This document shows, piece by piece, positions 29,714 to 30,184 of a stretch of 30,184 nucleotides of DNA (positions are counted from its first letter, which is position 1; the number at the start of each line of letters is the position of its first letter). Source of the DNA: a virus; IMG/VR virus record IMGVR_UViG_3300010883_011338, positions 1 to 30,184 of that record; one strand, written 5' to 3'. A program made the position numbers and the translations under genes. The notes beneath the pieces were generated by a model. The model worked only from the letters and a program-made list of their open reading frames with translations. It made no database searches and was not told where the DNA came from.

Positions 29714-30184
29714 CGGTCAACCCGTTTCATAGGTCGACCCGATTCGCCGATCGTCCGGACCGGGTCCGTTTTTTCCGTTGCCGTTGCCGCAGTCGCGAAC
29801 GACTTCGCCAAATTGCGATCGGGTCGCGACGGTTCGGGCGCGGTGGACAGGCCGGGGGCGATCTGCGAACGAATGTCGGCGGAGTCGGTCCCGGCGTCCA
29901 GTTGTCCGACCGCCCAGGTTGCCCAATCCGTCCCCATTCGATACGCGTCCGCGATTATTGCCAGCGCGCCCGGACGGACCGCGACCGATAATCGTCCGGG
30001 GTCGGTTATCCACGCCGCCAGCGCAGCGCCCCCGGATTCGAACGCGGATAGTATGGTTTCTACTTCGCCGGGTGTCGCCGACGTTTTGTCGCGGGTTGTT
30101 TCGCGTTGTCGATTACTGTCCGCGACGACCCGCGCGGTTTGCTTTGCAACGATCCGGGACAGGGACCGTTTTATATCGTGGATC
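29710..30184 (-). CDS. Hypothetical protein spanning the genome join (C-terminal part)
   Basis: This is the continuation of the gene that starts at 323. Bases 30184-30062 repeat the segment at 123-1, and 30061-29710 add the remaining 116 residues or so, ending MKRVDR. The C-terminal part has an AWITDPGRLSVAVRPGALAI segment and a Pro/Arg-rich tail. No start codon is expected at the window edge. Full length is 224 residues; family unknown. Confidence 0.75.
   Translation of the reverse strand, partial: IHDIKRSLSRIVAKQTARVVADSNRQRETTRDKTSATPGEVETILSAFESGGAALAAWITDPGRLSVAVRPGALAIIADAYRMGTDWATWAVGQLDAGTDSADIRSQIAPGLSTAPEPSRPDRNLAKSFATAATATEKTDPVRTIGESGRPMKRVDR
30062..30184. repeat. Direct terminal repeat, right copy (123 bp)
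   Basis: Exact second copy of bases 1-123. It contains part of the junction-spanning minus-strand gene. Joining base 30061 to base 1 restores that gene without a stop or frameshift, which supports true closure. Confidence 0.95.

Overview
This window is a complete or near-complete genome of a tailed double-stranded DNA bacteriophage. The first 123 bases recur exactly as the last 123 (1-123 = 30062-30184). One reading frame also runs uninterrupted across the join, so the unique sequence is 30,061 bp and either circularly permuted, circular, or closed by assembly overlap. The tape-measure protein, the single tail-tube protein and the lack of a sheath gene point to a siphovirus-like particle. The terminase (lambda GpA type) and portal (lambda gpB type) are lambda-like. 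The capsid gene is a fusion of a prohead protease with an HK97-fold major capsid protein. The host is an unidentified bacterium. The DNA is GC-rich, very rich in CpG, and appears poor in AG/CT dinucleotides. Its ribosome binding sites are mostly runs of G (GGGGG) rather than GGAGG.

Every gene I can support is on the minus strand, so transcription runs from high to low coordinates. Many neighbours are joined by ATGA, GTGA or TAATG overlaps. In order of transcription: (1) a packaging and DNA-modification block at 28625-21401: small and large terminase, a zinc-binding protein, a ParB-methyltransferase fusion, a stand-alone copy of the same ParB domain, an unknown protein, a DUF932-type protein, a 40-residue membrane peptide and a ribbon-helix-helix protein. 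It ends at an intrinsic terminator (21310-21351). (2) Head genes at 21222-16391: gpW-like joiner, portal, protease-capsid fusion, decoration protein and head-tail connector, with a second terminator after the decoration gene. (3) Tail genes at 16389-5870: terminator, completion protein, tube, chaperone-position protein, tape measure, small zinc ribbon, distal tail, hub, baseplate/fibre proteins and a lectin-like fibre. (4) A probable lysis/envelope group at 5856-4238: lipoprotein, a miniature MscS-like channel domain, an XhlA/holin-like protein and a class 3 lipase. I recognise no peptidoglycan hydrolase. (5) A DNA-processing group at 4036-320: an excisionase-type HTH protein, a RecF/SMC-like ATPase, an OB-fold-like proline-rich protein, a VRR-NUC-type nuclease and a replisome-organiser-like protein whose gene contains seven tandem 12-mers. 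(6) A junction-spanning unknown protein and small genes (29710-28622), leading through a collagen-like, multi-frame-open repeat tract back to the terminase.

No integrase, classical repressor, tRNA or CRISPR array was seen. The most interesting points are the MscS-like mini-protein in the lysis region, the internal start inside the protease-capsid fusion, iteron-like repeats within the replication gene, the coupled ATPase/OB-fold/nuclease cassette, three copies of a hairpin leader near the ParB genes, and terminator-like hairpins that touch start codons.
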